From: CAIZWU01 sp942492905
GTDB taxonomy: Bacteria > Verrucomicrobiota > Verrucomicrobiia > Verrucomicrobiales > V1-33
Direction: 5' to 3'
DNA length: 64,000 nucleotides
NCBI GenBank assembly: GCA_942492905.1
Contig: OW818657.1
Coordinates: 3,100,001 to 3,164,000 of the forward strand
In this document: positions 24,629 to 34,126 of the stretch, one piece after another
Numbering within the stretch: the first letter of the stretch is position 1
Layout: every line of letters starts with the position of its first letter
The notes under the pieces: generated by a model
What the model was told of the DNA's origin: nothing
Seen by the model: only the letters and a program-made list of their open reading frames with translations
Database searches by the model: none
Program-made: the position numbers and the translations under genes

Positions 24629-27600
24629 TCAAAGAGAAGCAGGAGCATTCAAATTCAGGGCGCGGGCCGCGGCGCGGCGGCCGAAGGCGAAGAAGACGGC
24701 GGGGGTGACGACCAGATCGAGCAGGGTGGAGGAGATCAGTCCGCCCACAATGACGACGGCGACGGGATGGAGGATTTCCTTGCCGGGTTCGTGGGCGGCG
24801 AGAAGCAGGGGGATGAGCGCGGTGCCGGCGGCGAGGGCGGTCATGAGCACGGGGACGAGCCGTTCCTGGGTGCCGCGGATGATCATGGCTTTGGTGAAGC
24901 CTTCGCCTTCATGCTGCATGAGGTGCAGGTAATGGGAGATCATCATGATACCATTCCGTGCGGCGACCCCCCCGACGGCGATGAAACCCACGAGAGTGGC
25001 GATGCTGATATTGTTTATGAGGAGATACGTCAGAGTGAGCCCGCCCATCAGGGCGAGGGGAATATTCAGCATGACCTGCAACGCCAGCGACAGACTGCGG
25101 AAATAACCAAACAGCAGCAGGAGCACCACGCCCAGCACGATGGAGAAAAAGAACGCAATGCGCTGGGTGGCTTTTTGCTGGGCGACGTATTCGCCTTCGA
25201 AGCTGACAAAATAACCTTCAGGGAGTTTCACCTTTTCGGTGACCGCCTGCTGCCATTGCTGGACGAGGCTTTGCAGATCCGGATTGCTGGTATTGGCTCC
25301 GATCACGATACGGCGCTGGGAGTTCTCGCGGTTGATGACATTGGGGCCGCGGGATTCACGGATTTCCGCGAGGAGGTGCAGCGGGAGGCGCTGGCCGGTG
25401 CCGGTTTCAATCAGGAGATCACCCAGCTTTTTGACGTCGCCGCGCCATTCCGGGGCCAGCCGCAGGACCAGATCGACGGTGCGCTGGCCTTCGCGGAGTT
25501 CTGTCAGGGTGGTGCCTCCAAGAAGGGTGGAGACCTGTTCATTGATGGCTCCGGGCTGGATGCCGTAGGCGAGCGCGCGTTCACGGTCGACTTCGATCTT
25601 GATTTGCGGGATGGGCACCTGGGCTTCGAGGTTCACATCGGTCAGGCCGGGGATGGCTTTGGCGAGGTCGCGGACCTGGGCTCCTTTTTCGCGGAGCACT
25701 TCGAGTTCCGGGCCAAAGATCTTGACCGCGATTTTGGCGGAGACGCCGCTGAGCATGTGGCTGAGGCGGTGGCCGATGGGTTGGCCGACATTGGCAAAGG
25801 TGCCGGGGATGGTGCCCAGCTTCTGCCGGATCTCGGCGAAGACTTCGGGCCGGGAGCGGCCGTCAGGGTGGAACTCCACGTCGAATTCGTTGACGGAGAC
25901 CGGCATGACGTGGTCGTCCTTTTCCGCCCGTCCGGCGCGGCGGCCCACGCTTTTGACTTCCGGAATGGTCAGGAGAAGACGCGTGCCTACTTCACCGATT
26001 TCATTGCTCTGCTGCAGCGAGGTGCCGGGAGCGCTGGCGAGGGAGATGGTGGCGCTGCCTTCGTTGAAGGTGGGGAGGAATTCCTTGCCCATCATCGGAT
26101 AGAGCATCAGCGCTCCGGCGAGCAGGAGGGAGACGAGGCCGATGACAAAAAGCGGTGCTCCGAGGGCGACCTTGAGGAAGGTATGCTCGACGATTTTTTT
26201 CATGAGGCGGACGAGGAAGCCGTCCTTGTGGTGGTGACCCTCCTTCGGGTGCAGCAGGAAGGAGCAGAGCACGGGAATCACGGTCAGGGAGACCACAAAA
26301 GAAGCCGCCATACTGACGATGGTCGCGATGGCGATGGGGGTGAACAGTTTGCCTTCCAATCCTTCCAACCCCATCAGGGGCAGGAAGACGAGGATGATGA
26401 GCAAGGTCGCATAAAGGATGGAATTCCGTACCTCGCCGGAGGCGCGGGCGATGACTTCGAGCCGGGGTTTCGGGGTGGGCAGGGAAGCATTCTCGCGCAG
26501 GCGGCGGAAGACGTTTTCCACATCCACGATGGCGTCGTCCACCACCATACCGATGGCCACGGCAAGGCCGCCGAGGGTCATGGAATTCACCGAGATGTTA
26601 AGCCACTTGAAGGTCAGCACGGTAATGGCGAAGCTGAGGGGCATCGCCATCAGGGTGATGAAGGTGGTCCGGAAATTGAGGAGAAACAGGAACAGCACAA
26701 TGGTCACCATGAGGGCGCCGTCGCGGATGGCTTCCTTGAGGTTGCCGATGGCGCTTTCGATGAAATCGCCCTGCTTGAACATGATGCCGATTTCCACGCC
26801 CGGGGGCAGGGTGGGACGGAGCTCCTCCAGGGCTTTTTCAATTTCGGCGGTAAGCTTCAGGGTGTCGAAGCCCGGAGCTTTGTCGATGCTGAGGACCACG
26901 CCCATGGTGCCGGTTTGATCACCCGCGAGGGCAATGCTGGCATCGCCCCGCATGGTTTGCACGGCGTAGGTTACGGTGGCGAGGTCGGAGAGCAGGATCG
27001 CGCGGTCGCCGGTGGTTTTGACGATGGTGCGGCGCAGATCATCTAGGTTGGTGGTCATGGCCAGATTGCGCACCATGATTTCCTGCGGGCCGGCTTGAAG
27101 GTATCCGCTGGTGGCATTGCCGGAGGCTTGGCTGACGGTGGCCTCCAGTTCTGCCAGAGTGATGCCAAGGGCGGCCATGCGTTGGGGGTCGGGCTGGACG
27201 TGGATTTGTTTGACACCGCCGCCGATGGTGAGGACTTCCGCGATGCCGCCGATGCTTTGCAGGCGGCGTTTGATGGTCCAGTCCGCGAGGGTTCGCAGGT
27301 CCATCGGGGCGATGGTCCGGTCCTTGTTGCGGAGCCCCACCAGCAGGATTTCGCCCATGAGGGACGAGACGGGAGTGAGGCCGGGTTTGGCGGAGGCCGG
27401 CAGGGCATTGAGGACGGACTGCAGGCGCTCTTGGACCAGTTGCCGGGCGCGGTAAATATCGGTGCCCCACGCGAATTCCGCGAAGACGAGGGAGAGGCCG
27501 ACATCGGAGTTGGAGCGCAGGCGGTCCAGTCCGCCGACGCCCTGGACGGCGCTTTCAATCGGCTGCGAAACGAGGGCTTCGACCTCCTCCGGGGCGAGGC

Positions 27601-27763
27601 CGGGACATTCCGTCAGGATGGTGACGGTCGGCTTGGTCATGTCCGGCAGGACTTCGACCGGCAACTGGGTGGCGGTGTGGATGCCGAAGACCAGCAGCAG
27701 CAGGGCCGCGCCGAGGATCAGCGGGCGCTGGCCGAGGGAAAATCGGATGAGGGCGTTGAGCAT
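24629..27763 (-). CDS. Heavy-metal RND efflux pump (CzcA/CusA family)
   Basis: This 1044-residue inner-membrane transporter has the usual RND layout of twelve helices and two large periplasmic loops. Family features include LPVEVLPDMTKPTVTILTE at the N-terminus, IGGVKQI-type porter motifs and the TM4 proton-relay segment AVAIGMVVDDAIVDVENVF, with paired Asp. A cytoplasmic loop between repeats contains HPKEGHHHKDG. It exports metal cations from the periplasm or cytoplasm through the adaptor and TolC-like partners encoded just upstream. The exact metal (Cu/Ag versus Co/Zn/Cd) cannot be fixed by eye. Confidence 0.93.
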   Translation of the reverse strand: MLNALIRFSLGQRPLILGAALLLLVFGIHTATQLPVEVLPDMTKPTVTILTECPGLAPEEVEALVSQPIESAVQGVGGLDRLRSNSDVGLSLVFAEFAWGTDIYRARQLVQERLQSVLNALPASAKPGLTPVSSLMGEILLVGLRNKDRTIAPMDLRTLADWTIKRRLQSIGGIAEVLTIGGGVKQIHVQPDPQRMAALGITLAELEATVSQASGNATSGYLQAGPQEIMVRNLAMTTNLDDLRRTIVKTTGDRAILLSDLATVTYAVQTMRGDASIALAGDQTGTMGVVLSIDKAPGFDTLKLTAEIEKALEELRPTLPPGVEIGIMFKQGDFIESAIGNLKEAIRDGALMVTIVLFLFLLNFRTTFITLMAMPLSFAITVLTFKWLNISVNSMTLGGLAVAIGMVVDDAIVDVENVFRRLRENASLPTPKPRLEVIARASGEVRNSILYATLLIILVFLPLMGLEGLEGKLFTPIAIATIVSMAASFVVSLTVIPVLCSFLLHPKEGHHHKDGFLVRLMKKIVEHTFLKVALGAPLFVIGLVSLLLAGALMLYPMMGKEFLPTFNEGSATISLASAPGTSLQQSNEIGEVGTRLLLTIPEVKSVGRRAGRAEKDDHVMPVSVNEFDVEFHPDGRSRPEVFAEIRQKLGTIPGTFANVGQPIGHRLSHMLSGVSAKIAVKIFGPELEVLREKGAQVRDLAKAIPGLTDVNLEAQVPIPQIKIEVDRERALAYGIQPGAINEQVSTLLGGTTLTELREGQRTVDLVLRLAPEWRGDVKKLGDLLIETGTGQRLPLHLLAEIRESRGPNVINRENSQRRIVIGANTSNPDLQSLVQQWQQAVTEKVKLPEGYFVSFEGEYVAQQKATQRIAFFFSIVLGVVLLLLFGYFRSLSLALQVMLNIPLALMGGLTLTYLLINNISIATLVGFIAVGGVAARNGIMMISHYLHLMQHEGEGFTKAMIIRGTQERLVPVLMTALAAGTALIPLLLAAHEPGKEILHPVAVVIVGGLISSTLLDLVVTPAVFFAFGRRAAARALNLNAPASL

Positions 27764-27807
27764 GGAAAGTGATCGAGGGAATTTTCCGTAAGGGCTGTTA
27801 GTCGATT

Positions 27808-28947
27808 TTAAGTCTTTTGGGCTCCTTCCCGCTCTGCGCCTCTGCGGTTCAAAAACTGCCCAACCAACAGCAACCCCAGCAGCAGGGCGGTGGTGGCGGC
27901 GAAGAGTTTGGTCAGGGGAGCATCAAAAAGGCCGTGTTCATGGTCATGTCCGCCGGCCGATCCGCCGGCCTTGGCGGCTTGCTGTTCCTTGGTCATTTCC
28001 GTGCCGTCCTCGTTGTGGGGGTGGCCATGGGCGGCGTCGAGAGCTTCCTTGAGGGAGACGCTGCCTTTGCCGGCGAAAGCCAGAGAGTAACCGCCTTTGG
28101 TGACGACTTCATCGCCGGGGAGCAGGCCGGAGAGGACTTCGATGGATTGATCGTTGCTGGCTCCGGTGGCGACGGGGGTTTTGACGAAAGCGTCAGGGAG
28201 AGCATAGTCCTTGACGAAGACGAAGCGGTTGGTGGCGTCGCCCTGGAGGGCGCTGCGGGGAATGGTCATGACGCCTTCGCGCTGGCTGGTGATGATGGAG
28301 AACTCGGCGCGCATGCCGGGGCGCAGGCGGCCTTCGGGATTGGGGACGTGGAAGGCGGCTTCGAGGGTGCCGGTGGTGGGGTCGACGGCGGCGCCGAGAT
28401 GGACGAGGTCCGCTTCATAGATGGTGTCGCCGGCCGCGCCGACGCGGAGGCGGGCTTTCTGGCCGGACGAGAGTTTTCCGGCGAGGTGTTCGGGGACGGC
28501 GGCGGCGGCTTCCACGGTGTCGAGGTCCACGATCTCCAGCAGGTCGGTGTCCGCCGTCACCGGTTCGCCGGGGGAGACATGGACTTCGGACACCAAACCG
28601 GAGAGGGGCGCTTCGATCATGATTACGGGAGGTGGATCGCCGGGTTGCCGGCTTTCGATCCAGAGCAGTTCCTCGCCTTGATTCACCGGCACGTGGGGCC
28701 GCGCCAGCAGGGAATGGATGCGGCCGGGAATGCGGCTGCTGACAATAGCACTTTTGCCGGGCAGGACCGCGATGCGGCCAAGGGCGAAAACGGTTTCCTC
28801 GAAGGCGGTTTCTTCGGCTTCGGCGGTTTCAATGCCGAGGTTTTTCACGGCGGTGGCGTCGAGGATGACGGTGTTGGCAAGTTTGGCAGGATCGGCCTCC
28901 GCGAAGACGGGGAGGGTGAAGATGAGCAGGCAGAGAATCGGTTTCAT
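27808..28947 (-). CDS. RND periplasmic adaptor (CzcB/CusB type) with His-rich tail and C-terminal helix
   Basis: This 379-residue membrane-fusion protein has a signal peptide (MKPILCLLIFTLPVFA) and then barrel-sandwich and hairpin segments: GRIAVLPGKSAIVSSRIPGRI, VNQGEELLWIESRQ and APLSGLVSEVHVSPGEPV. The beta-barrel has GTLEAAFHVPNPEGRLRPGMRAEF and the membrane-proximal domain IPRSALQGDATNRFVFV. Unusually, the C-terminus adds a His-rich stretch (HGHPHNEDGTE and HDHEHG) and then a hydrophobic segment (LFAATTALLLGLLLVGQFL) that could be a second membrane anchor. The start at 28947 is chosen for the signal peptide. It lies between the TolC-like gene and the pump gene. Confidence 0.92.
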   Translation of the reverse strand: MKPILCLLIFTLPVFAEADPAKLANTVILDATAVKNLGIETAEAEETAFEETVFALGRIAVLPGKSAIVSSRIPGRIHSLLARPHVPVNQGEELLWIESRQPGDPPPVIMIEAPLSGLVSEVHVSPGEPVTADTDLLEIVDLDTVEAAAAVPEHLAGKLSSGQKARLRVGAAGDTIYEADLVHLGAAVDPTTGTLEAAFHVPNPEGRLRPGMRAEFSIITSQREGVMTIPRSALQGDATNRFVFVKDYALPDAFVKTPVATGASNDQSIEVLSGLLPGDEVVTKGGYSLAFAGKGSVSLKEALDAAHGHPHNEDGTEMTKEQQAAKAGGSAGGHDHEHGLFDAPLTKLFAATTALLLGLLLVGQFLNRRGAEREGAQKT

Positions 28948-28966
28948 GGGCGGAAAAGGATGGGGT

Positions 28967-30199
28967 TCAGAGACCGCTGGCGGCTTGATAGCGGAGGCGG
29001 GCCAGATGGAAGTCGCGGCGGGCATCGAGGCCGGCGGATTCCAGAGTGAGCCGCTGCTGGCGGGCGCGGAGGACATCGGGCAGGGTGGCCTGACCGCTTT
29101 TTTGCAATTGGTTGAAGCGGTTTTCGAGGGCTTCGGCCTGGGGCAGGAGCTTGGTGGTGGTTTCCTGATGAATGGCCGCGAACGCTTTCATTTCATCCAG
29201 CGCGGCCGCGGCTTCGGCACGGAGGCGGGCGGCCATCGCGCTGGCCTCGAGCGTGGTGCGTTCCGCGGTGGCGATGGTTTCCGCAAGATGCCCGGCGTTG
29301 TGTTTTTTCAGAGGAAGCGGCAGCGAGAATCGAACCACAGCGCTGTTTTCCCGTTCCATGCCTGCTCCGGCGTCATCCATCTGGCTGCGCTCATAACCGA
29401 CGCCGACGGTAAGGTCTTCCCAACGGTTGGCCCTTGCCAGATCAATGGCCTGACGGGCTGCCTCCGCTTTGGTGAGGGCGGTCTGGTAATCGGGGTGTTG
29501 GGCGGAAGTGGTGATGGTGGAATGGGGGATAGCGGGAGCAGCCAGGGTGCCGGTGATTTGAATGGGTTCAGTGGCGGGGCATCCGAGCAGGAGACGGAGG
29601 GATCCGGCGAGGATGGCGCGTTCGGTGGTATCCTGCAGCGCGAGGATGGCGAGCCGGGAGACCTCCAATTCAAGCTGGGCGGCTTCGAGGGGAGGCGTTT
29701 CTCCGGCGGCGGCGGCCTTGGTCATGGCGGCGGCGAGATCGCGGGCGGCTGCCTGTTGGCGGCGGTTGATTTCCTGACGGGCGCTGAGGGCTTGCAGTTT
29801 GATGGCCAATTCCCGCACCTGGGTGGCGAGGGTGCGGCTGGCGGCGTTGACTTCAAATTCAGCGAGGGCGACGCCGGTGGAGGAGACCGCTTTTTCCAGG
29901 CGCAGGCGGTGGGTCAGGGGAAACCGTTGGGAAAACCCGACCGAGAGGGAGAACTCGCGTCCAGCTAGGTTGGGCCGGACTTCGGATTCGAGCTCCGGAT
30001 TGCTGAGTCCTCCGGCCTGGAGCAGCCGGGCCTTGGCCTGATCCACGCCGAGGCGTGCGGCGGCCAGACCGGGATTGTGGGCCAGCGCATAGGAGGCGGC
30101 TGAATCGGGCGTGTAAGTGCCGGCCCCAGCCATCGTAGGCAGGGTCAGGAGGGCCAGCAGGGCGGAAAGCGGGCGCGTTAAAGCAGCATTGGCGGACAT
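28967..30199 (-). CDS. TolC-family outer-membrane efflux protein (CzcC/CusC type)
   Basis: This 410-residue protein has a signal peptide (ALLALLTLPTMAGAG) and the duplicated TolC-family helical repeats. The first includes ALAHNPGLAAARLGVDQAKARLLQAG, with NPELESEVRPN and the SFSQRFPLTHRLRLEKA-type strand. The second includes HPDYQTALTKAEAARQAIDLARANRWEDLTVGVGYE. It forms the outer-membrane channel for the tripartite metal pump, and its stop lies 19 bases before the adaptor start. Confidence 0.92.
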   Translation of the reverse strand: MSANAALTRPLSALLALLTLPTMAGAGTYTPDSAASYALAHNPGLAAARLGVDQAKARLLQAGGLSNPELESEVRPNLAGREFSLSVGFSQRFPLTHRLRLEKAVSSTGVALAEFEVNAASRTLATQVRELAIKLQALSARQEINRRQQAAARDLAAAMTKAAAAGETPPLEAAQLELEVSRLAILALQDTTERAILAGSLRLLLGCPATEPIQITGTLAAPAIPHSTITTSAQHPDYQTALTKAEAARQAIDLARANRWEDLTVGVGYERSQMDDAGAGMERENSAVVRFSLPLPLKKHNAGHLAETIATAERTTLEASAMAARLRAEAAAALDEMKAFAAIHQETTTKLLPQAEALENRFNQLQKSGQATLPDVLRARQQRLTLESAGLDARRDFHLARLRYQAASGL

Positions 30200-30356
30200 A
30201 GTCAGCAGGAGGGCATTAGCCCTTGGAAAGGGAAAGCGGATTGGAGAGTTTTGGTTTTGCCGGGCAAAACCAGACAGGCACGTAGAGGCCTGGGCAGATC
30301 AATCGACCGGGAGATTCCGGGAAGGGACAGCCATCGGCTGCCAAAGCCAATTCAAC

Positions 30357-30788
30357 TCAAACCAAAAGAGGACCACAGGCCAAATGGGGTGGCGGTGGTG
30401 CTGGGGAAACACGTCCCGGAGGAACCGGGGGTTGGGACTCAACAGAAGGCAGGCCACACGAGGGAGGAACCGGACAGGCAAAAATTTCGGTGAAAACGGG
30501 AGGGGACACCGCCATGGGGTGCAATGGCAACATCTCGGTGCCAGGGGCGGAGTGCTCATGATCGAGGGGACAACAGCAGCCGCCGCTTTGCTCCGGGTGG
30601 TGGTGATCCGGAGCTTCCTGTGGGGAGGCAGACACTCCGGTTTCGGTGAAATGCACCACGCCGTGGTCACAGGAATCGTGATCTCCGATGGAACAGTGAG
30701 AAATCATCCCGGCTCCGCACAGGCTGGTCCACGCCAGCAGCAGGGCTGCCAGCAGGATGCCGGTGGAGGATTTGAGCAGGGAGCGCAT
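30357..30788 (-). CDS. His/Cys-rich exported protein at the head of the metal-efflux operon
   Basis: This 143-residue protein has a signal peptide (SSTGILLAALLLAWTSLCG). The short mature domain is rich in potential metal ligands: HCSIGDHDSCDHG, HHHPEQSGGCCC and DHEH, all within about residues 30-85. A Pro-rich C-terminal half follows. I cannot name the family, but small His/Cys-rich proteins commonly precede CzcCBA operons. It lies 157 bases upstream of the TolC-like gene on the same strand and is probably a periplasmic metal-binding or sensing component. The start at 30788 is preferred over an extension to 30827 because it begins directly at the signal peptide. Confidence 0.72.
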   Translation of the reverse strand: MRSLLKSSTGILLAALLLAWTSLCGAGMISHCSIGDHDSCDHGVVHFTETGVSASPQEAPDHHHPEQSGGCCCPLDHEHSAPGTEMLPLHPMAVSPPVFTEIFACPVPPSCGLPSVESQPPVPPGRVSPAPPPPHLACGPLLV

Positions 30789-30953
30789 TTCGAGTTTGAA
30801 TGTGAGCGCCGCCCGCCCGCCTTGCAAGTTGATTTCCTGAGGATCGCGGGAAGGGCGCGATGAGGAATCCAGTTAAATGGTTTTCCGGTTAAATAAATGT
30901 TGTGCTTCCCGCAGAAGGTATTAACAAATCGGACGGATTTTGATTTTATCCTT

Positions 30954-32243
30954 ATGAATACCCGGTTCCGCTGTCTGGTGACTCTGCTGCTTTCCACTGG
31001 AGGCGCACCATGGGGGTGGGCGCAGACTCCGCCGCCGGAAACACCCCCTGTTTTGCCCGCCGGAACTCCCTCAACGGTGGCCGGGGAAAAACCCGCCGCC
31101 GCTCCAGGGGCCGGCGTGGATCTGAAATCCCGCACCAGCCGGGTCAACGGCCTGCTGGTGATGCAGCTGGATGGAGGCAAGATGGCAGGTGCCACCTCGC
31201 AGATGAATGTGGTGGCGCTTCCCTCGCCCGGCATGGCCGAAGCTACCCTGACATTCAATCAGGACACCGGACCCATGATGGAGAAGGCCCTGCAGGAAGT
31301 CAGGAAGTTCCATACCATCCGGCATGGCCGGTGGCCGGAGAATTATAAGATAGAAGTTTCCTTTGCTGATAAGTACACGCCCAAGGACGGGCCTTCAGCA
31401 GCCGTGGCCTGCGCCTTGCTGGTGGAAGGGCTCTACACCGGCACCCCGTGGGATGAGGCCCTGGCGGTGACGGGGGATCTCAATACCGATGGCTCGGTGC
31501 AGCCGGTCGGAGGCGTTCCCGCCAAAATCCGGGGAGCGGTAGGCCGGCAATGCCGTATCGTGGGGGTCCCGGCCGCCAATGAACGGGCCGTCCGGGATTT
31601 TTTCCTGACCGAGGGACCGCATGCCCTGATGTCGATCAATGTCTTTGCTTTGAAGGAATTCGACCAGGCCCGCGATCTGGCGATGACCACGCGGCCGGCC
31701 GCGCTGACGACGGCCCTGGCGGAATTTGACAAGATCATCAAAGCCGCGCCAGCCAAGGAAAAGGCTCCGGCGTGGGTCAAAATGCCGGCCGTTGCTGCTC
31801 AATTGCGCAAGGTGACTGCCGCGGCTCCGCACCATCTCTCGGCCAGACTGCTGCTGGAATATGCGGAAGGCCGTGCGCCCGCCATGCTCAGCCTGGCAGG
31901 CTCCATCGAGGTCATTGAAAGCGAAACCAGCGACGTGCTGAAATCCATCAACACCACCCTCAAGGACAGCAGTCTTTCCGGGCTCAAAAAAGATGGGCTG
32001 GGTGATGCCGTCTACCGGCTGAAGCGATTGAGGACCCGGATGCATCCGGAGACCCGTCCGCTGCTCGACAGCATGGAAGCCTTCAGCATGCAGGTCAGGG
32101 CCTTTCTGGCCAGTCCTCCGCGCAGTGCCACCATGTTCAACCGGGCCGCGCAGGGTATCTCCTCCGCGGGCAGTCTGGTGGATGAGAACTTCAAGTCGCT
32201 GCGGGCCAACCCGGAAGTCATGGCTGAGCTGATGAAGGAGTAA
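30954..32243 (+). CDS. Exported Lon-type (S16) protease without an ATPase domain
   Basis: This 429-residue protein has a signal peptide (CLVTLLLSTGGAPWGWA) and a Pro/Ala-rich linker. A Lon proteolytic-domain-like region covers about residues 85-260. The catalytic Ser148 lies in KDGPSAAVACALL and the catalytic Lys191 in VQPVGGVPAKIRGA. The spacing of 43 residues equals that of Ser679 and Lys722 in E. coli Lon. There is no Walker A or B motif, so this is not an AAA+ protease. The C-terminal 170 residues are helical and unrecognised. I infer an ATP-independent periplasmic or secreted serine-lysine protease. The ATG at 30954 is chosen because it begins the signal peptide. Confidence 0.85.
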   Translation: MNTRFRCLVTLLLSTGGAPWGWAQTPPPETPPVLPAGTPSTVAGEKPAAAPGAGVDLKSRTSRVNGLLVMQLDGGKMAGATSQMNVVALPSPGMAEATLTFNQDTGPMMEKALQEVRKFHTIRHGRWPENYKIEVSFADKYTPKDGPSAAVACALLVEGLYTGTPWDEALAVTGDLNTDGSVQPVGGVPAKIRGAVGRQCRIVGVPAANERAVRDFFLTEGPHALMSINVFALKEFDQARDLAMTTRPAALTTALAEFDKIIKAAPAKEKAPAWVKMPAVAAQLRKVTAAAPHHLSARLLLEYAEGRAPAMLSLAGSIEVIESETSDVLKSINTTLKDSSLSGLKKDGLGDAVYRLKRLRTRMHPETRPLLDSMEAFSMQVRAFLASPPRSATMFNRAAQGISSAGSLVDENFKSLRANPEVMAELMKE

Positions 32244-32278
32244 GCGACCGGTCCGGGGCAGGCTTGTCTAATTTTTGG

Positions 32279-33874
32279 CTAGTGGGTGTCCAGCCACGCC
32301 CGGAGTTCCGTGGCCAGTTTCAGGCTGATTCCGGGCAGGCGGGCGATGGTGTCAGGGGTGAGGCGGCGCAGGCGGGCCACGCTGCCGAATTCCGCGAGGA
32401 GGGCTTTCTTTTTGGCGGGGGAAATGCCGGGGCAATCATCCAGGATGCTTTCGCCGATGCGGCGTTTCATCAGGATTTGATGGTAGCCGTTGGCCCAGCG
32501 GTGGGCTTCGTCGCGGATGCGTTGCAGCAGCTTCAAAGCGCCCATGGAATGCGGCATCACAATGGGCTCCGCCTGGTCCGGCACATACACTTCCTCCCGT
32601 TCCTTGGCGAGGCCGATGATCGGCTGGCTGGACAGCCCGAGCCGCTGCAGTTCCTCACAGGCGGACGACAGCTGGCCCTTGCCGCCATCGACAATGATCA
32701 GGTCCGGCATCCGCACGAAGGGTTTGGTGGATTTGCGATCCTCCGGGTGCTCCGTCAGGTGTCCGGCCAGCCGGCGCAGAGCATCCGGGCCGTCTTCCTG
32801 ATTGCCCTCAAAGGTGTCAGGAGCGGCTTCACTGGCTTCCAGCAGAATGCGGGAGTAACGGCGCCGCACCACCTCGGCCATGGAGGCGAAGTCGTTCTGG
32901 GTTTTGACGGTTTTGATCCGGTAGCGCCGGTAGTTGGCGGTGTCGGGCACGCCGTCCTTGAACCGGACCATGCTGGCCACGATGTGGTTGGAGGAGATGT
33001 TGGAGATGTCGAAACACTCCATGATGTGCGGGGCATGGGTAAGTTCCAGGACTTCACCCAGTTCCCTGACGTCTTCGAGTGGCTTGATCTGATCTGACGG
33101 GGTGCCGCGTCCCCGGGTGAAGCGGCGCGCCGGATGCAGGGTGCGCTGGAAGTCGGATAACATGTCACGCAATTCAGCGGCGCGCTCAAAGTCGAGTTCC
33201 TCCGCGGCCAGCATCATTTCGGCTTCGATTTCCTTCAGATGGTCCTTGAACCGTCCTTCCAGAAAGGCGCAGGCTTCGTCGATTTTTTTCAGATAGTCCG
33301 TCTGGCTGATGCGCCCGATGCAGGGGGCGCAACAGTTTTTGATGATATCGTTGTGGCAGTGTTTGTAGTCGGTTTCGCCGGGTTCCACCGGCCGGCAGGA
33401 GCGCAGGCCGAACTGGTGCTGCATCCAGTGCAGGGTGGTGCGCAGGCTGCCGCTGTGGGCGAAGGGGCCAAAGTAGCGCGCCCCGTCATCCTTGCGGGTG
33501 CGGGTCAGGAAGAACCGGGGCCAGGGTTCTGCCGGGTGCATCTTGAGCAGGAGGAAGCGTTTATCATCCCGCAGGGAAATGTTGTATTTCGGGCGGTATT
33601 CCTTGATGAGTTTGCTCTCCAGCAGCAGGGACTCCGGTTCATTGCGCACCACATGGAATTCAAAATCCCAGATGCTTTTGATCAGGGATCGGGTCTTCAG
33701 GTCCGCCATCCGGCTCCGGGCGGGCTGGAAATAATTACTCAGGCGTTTCCGCAGGTTTTTGGCCTTCCCCACATAAATGATCTTCCCGAGCCGGTCGCGC
33801 ATCAGATACACGCCCGGCTGATGCGGGACGTCATGCAGGCGGCCGTTTAAATCTGGTTTCTCGCGGGGGAGCAC
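32279..33874 (-). CDS. uvrC: UvrABC system protein C
   Basis: This 531-residue nucleotide excision repair endonuclease subunit makes both incisions. It has the GIY-YIG nuclease domain (GVYLMRDRLGKIIYVGKAKNLRKRL), a Cys cluster (HCHNDIIKNCCAPC) matching the iron-sulfur site, and a UVR motif (AEELDFERAAELRDML). The RNase-H-like domain includes ECFDISNISSNHIVASMV and PDLIIVDGGKGQL, and helix-hairpin-helix motifs lie at the end (CPGISPAKKKALL, LPGISLKLATEL). It is somewhat shorter than the E. coli protein (610), mainly in linkers. The start is a GTG at 33874; the first internal ATG would delete part of the nuclease domain. It is convergent with the Lon-type gene and divergent from asnS. Confidence 0.95.
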   Translation of the reverse strand: MLPREKPDLNGRLHDVPHQPGVYLMRDRLGKIIYVGKAKNLRKRLSNYFQPARSRMADLKTRSLIKSIWDFEFHVVRNEPESLLLESKLIKEYRPKYNISLRDDKRFLLLKMHPAEPWPRFFLTRTRKDDGARYFGPFAHSGSLRTTLHWMQHQFGLRSCRPVEPGETDYKHCHNDIIKNCCAPCIGRISQTDYLKKIDEACAFLEGRFKDHLKEIEAEMMLAAEELDFERAAELRDMLSDFQRTLHPARRFTRGRGTPSDQIKPLEDVRELGEVLELTHAPHIMECFDISNISSNHIVASMVRFKDGVPDTANYRRYRIKTVKTQNDFASMAEVVRRRYSRILLEASEAAPDTFEGNQEDGPDALRRLAGHLTEHPEDRKSTKPFVRMPDLIIVDGGKGQLSSACEELQRLGLSSQPIIGLAKEREEVYVPDQAEPIVMPHSMGALKLLQRIRDEAHRWANGYHQILMKRRIGESILDDCPGISPAKKKALLAEFGSVARLRRLTPDTIARLPGISLKLATELRAWLDTH

Positions 33875-34126
33875 TTTCGGGGGGAGGGCAAATGAGGACG
33901 GGCTGGGCCGCGCGACGCGGACCCTGCTTCATAGGAAAGACGGTCGAGCCTACCCCGGGGACGCTTCCGATGGTATGGGGATTTTTCGGAAGGAGGCCTG
34001 TTCGGCGGGATTCTGGGAATGGGGTGGGGCGAACCCGGGCGCAACCCGAAAAGCAACCGGCGCAAGGCGGCAAGGCAGCCCTGGTCCCGGCTTGTCACGG
34101 CGCGAAACCCCGCCAGAAATACCGTC

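Noticed and set aside
24209..27046. A very long open frame on the plus strand across the RND pump gene
   Set aside because: It is antisense to a clear CzcA/CusA gene and its translation is Gly/Asp/His/Glu-rich without domains. Long shadow frames are expected in GC-rich coding DNA.
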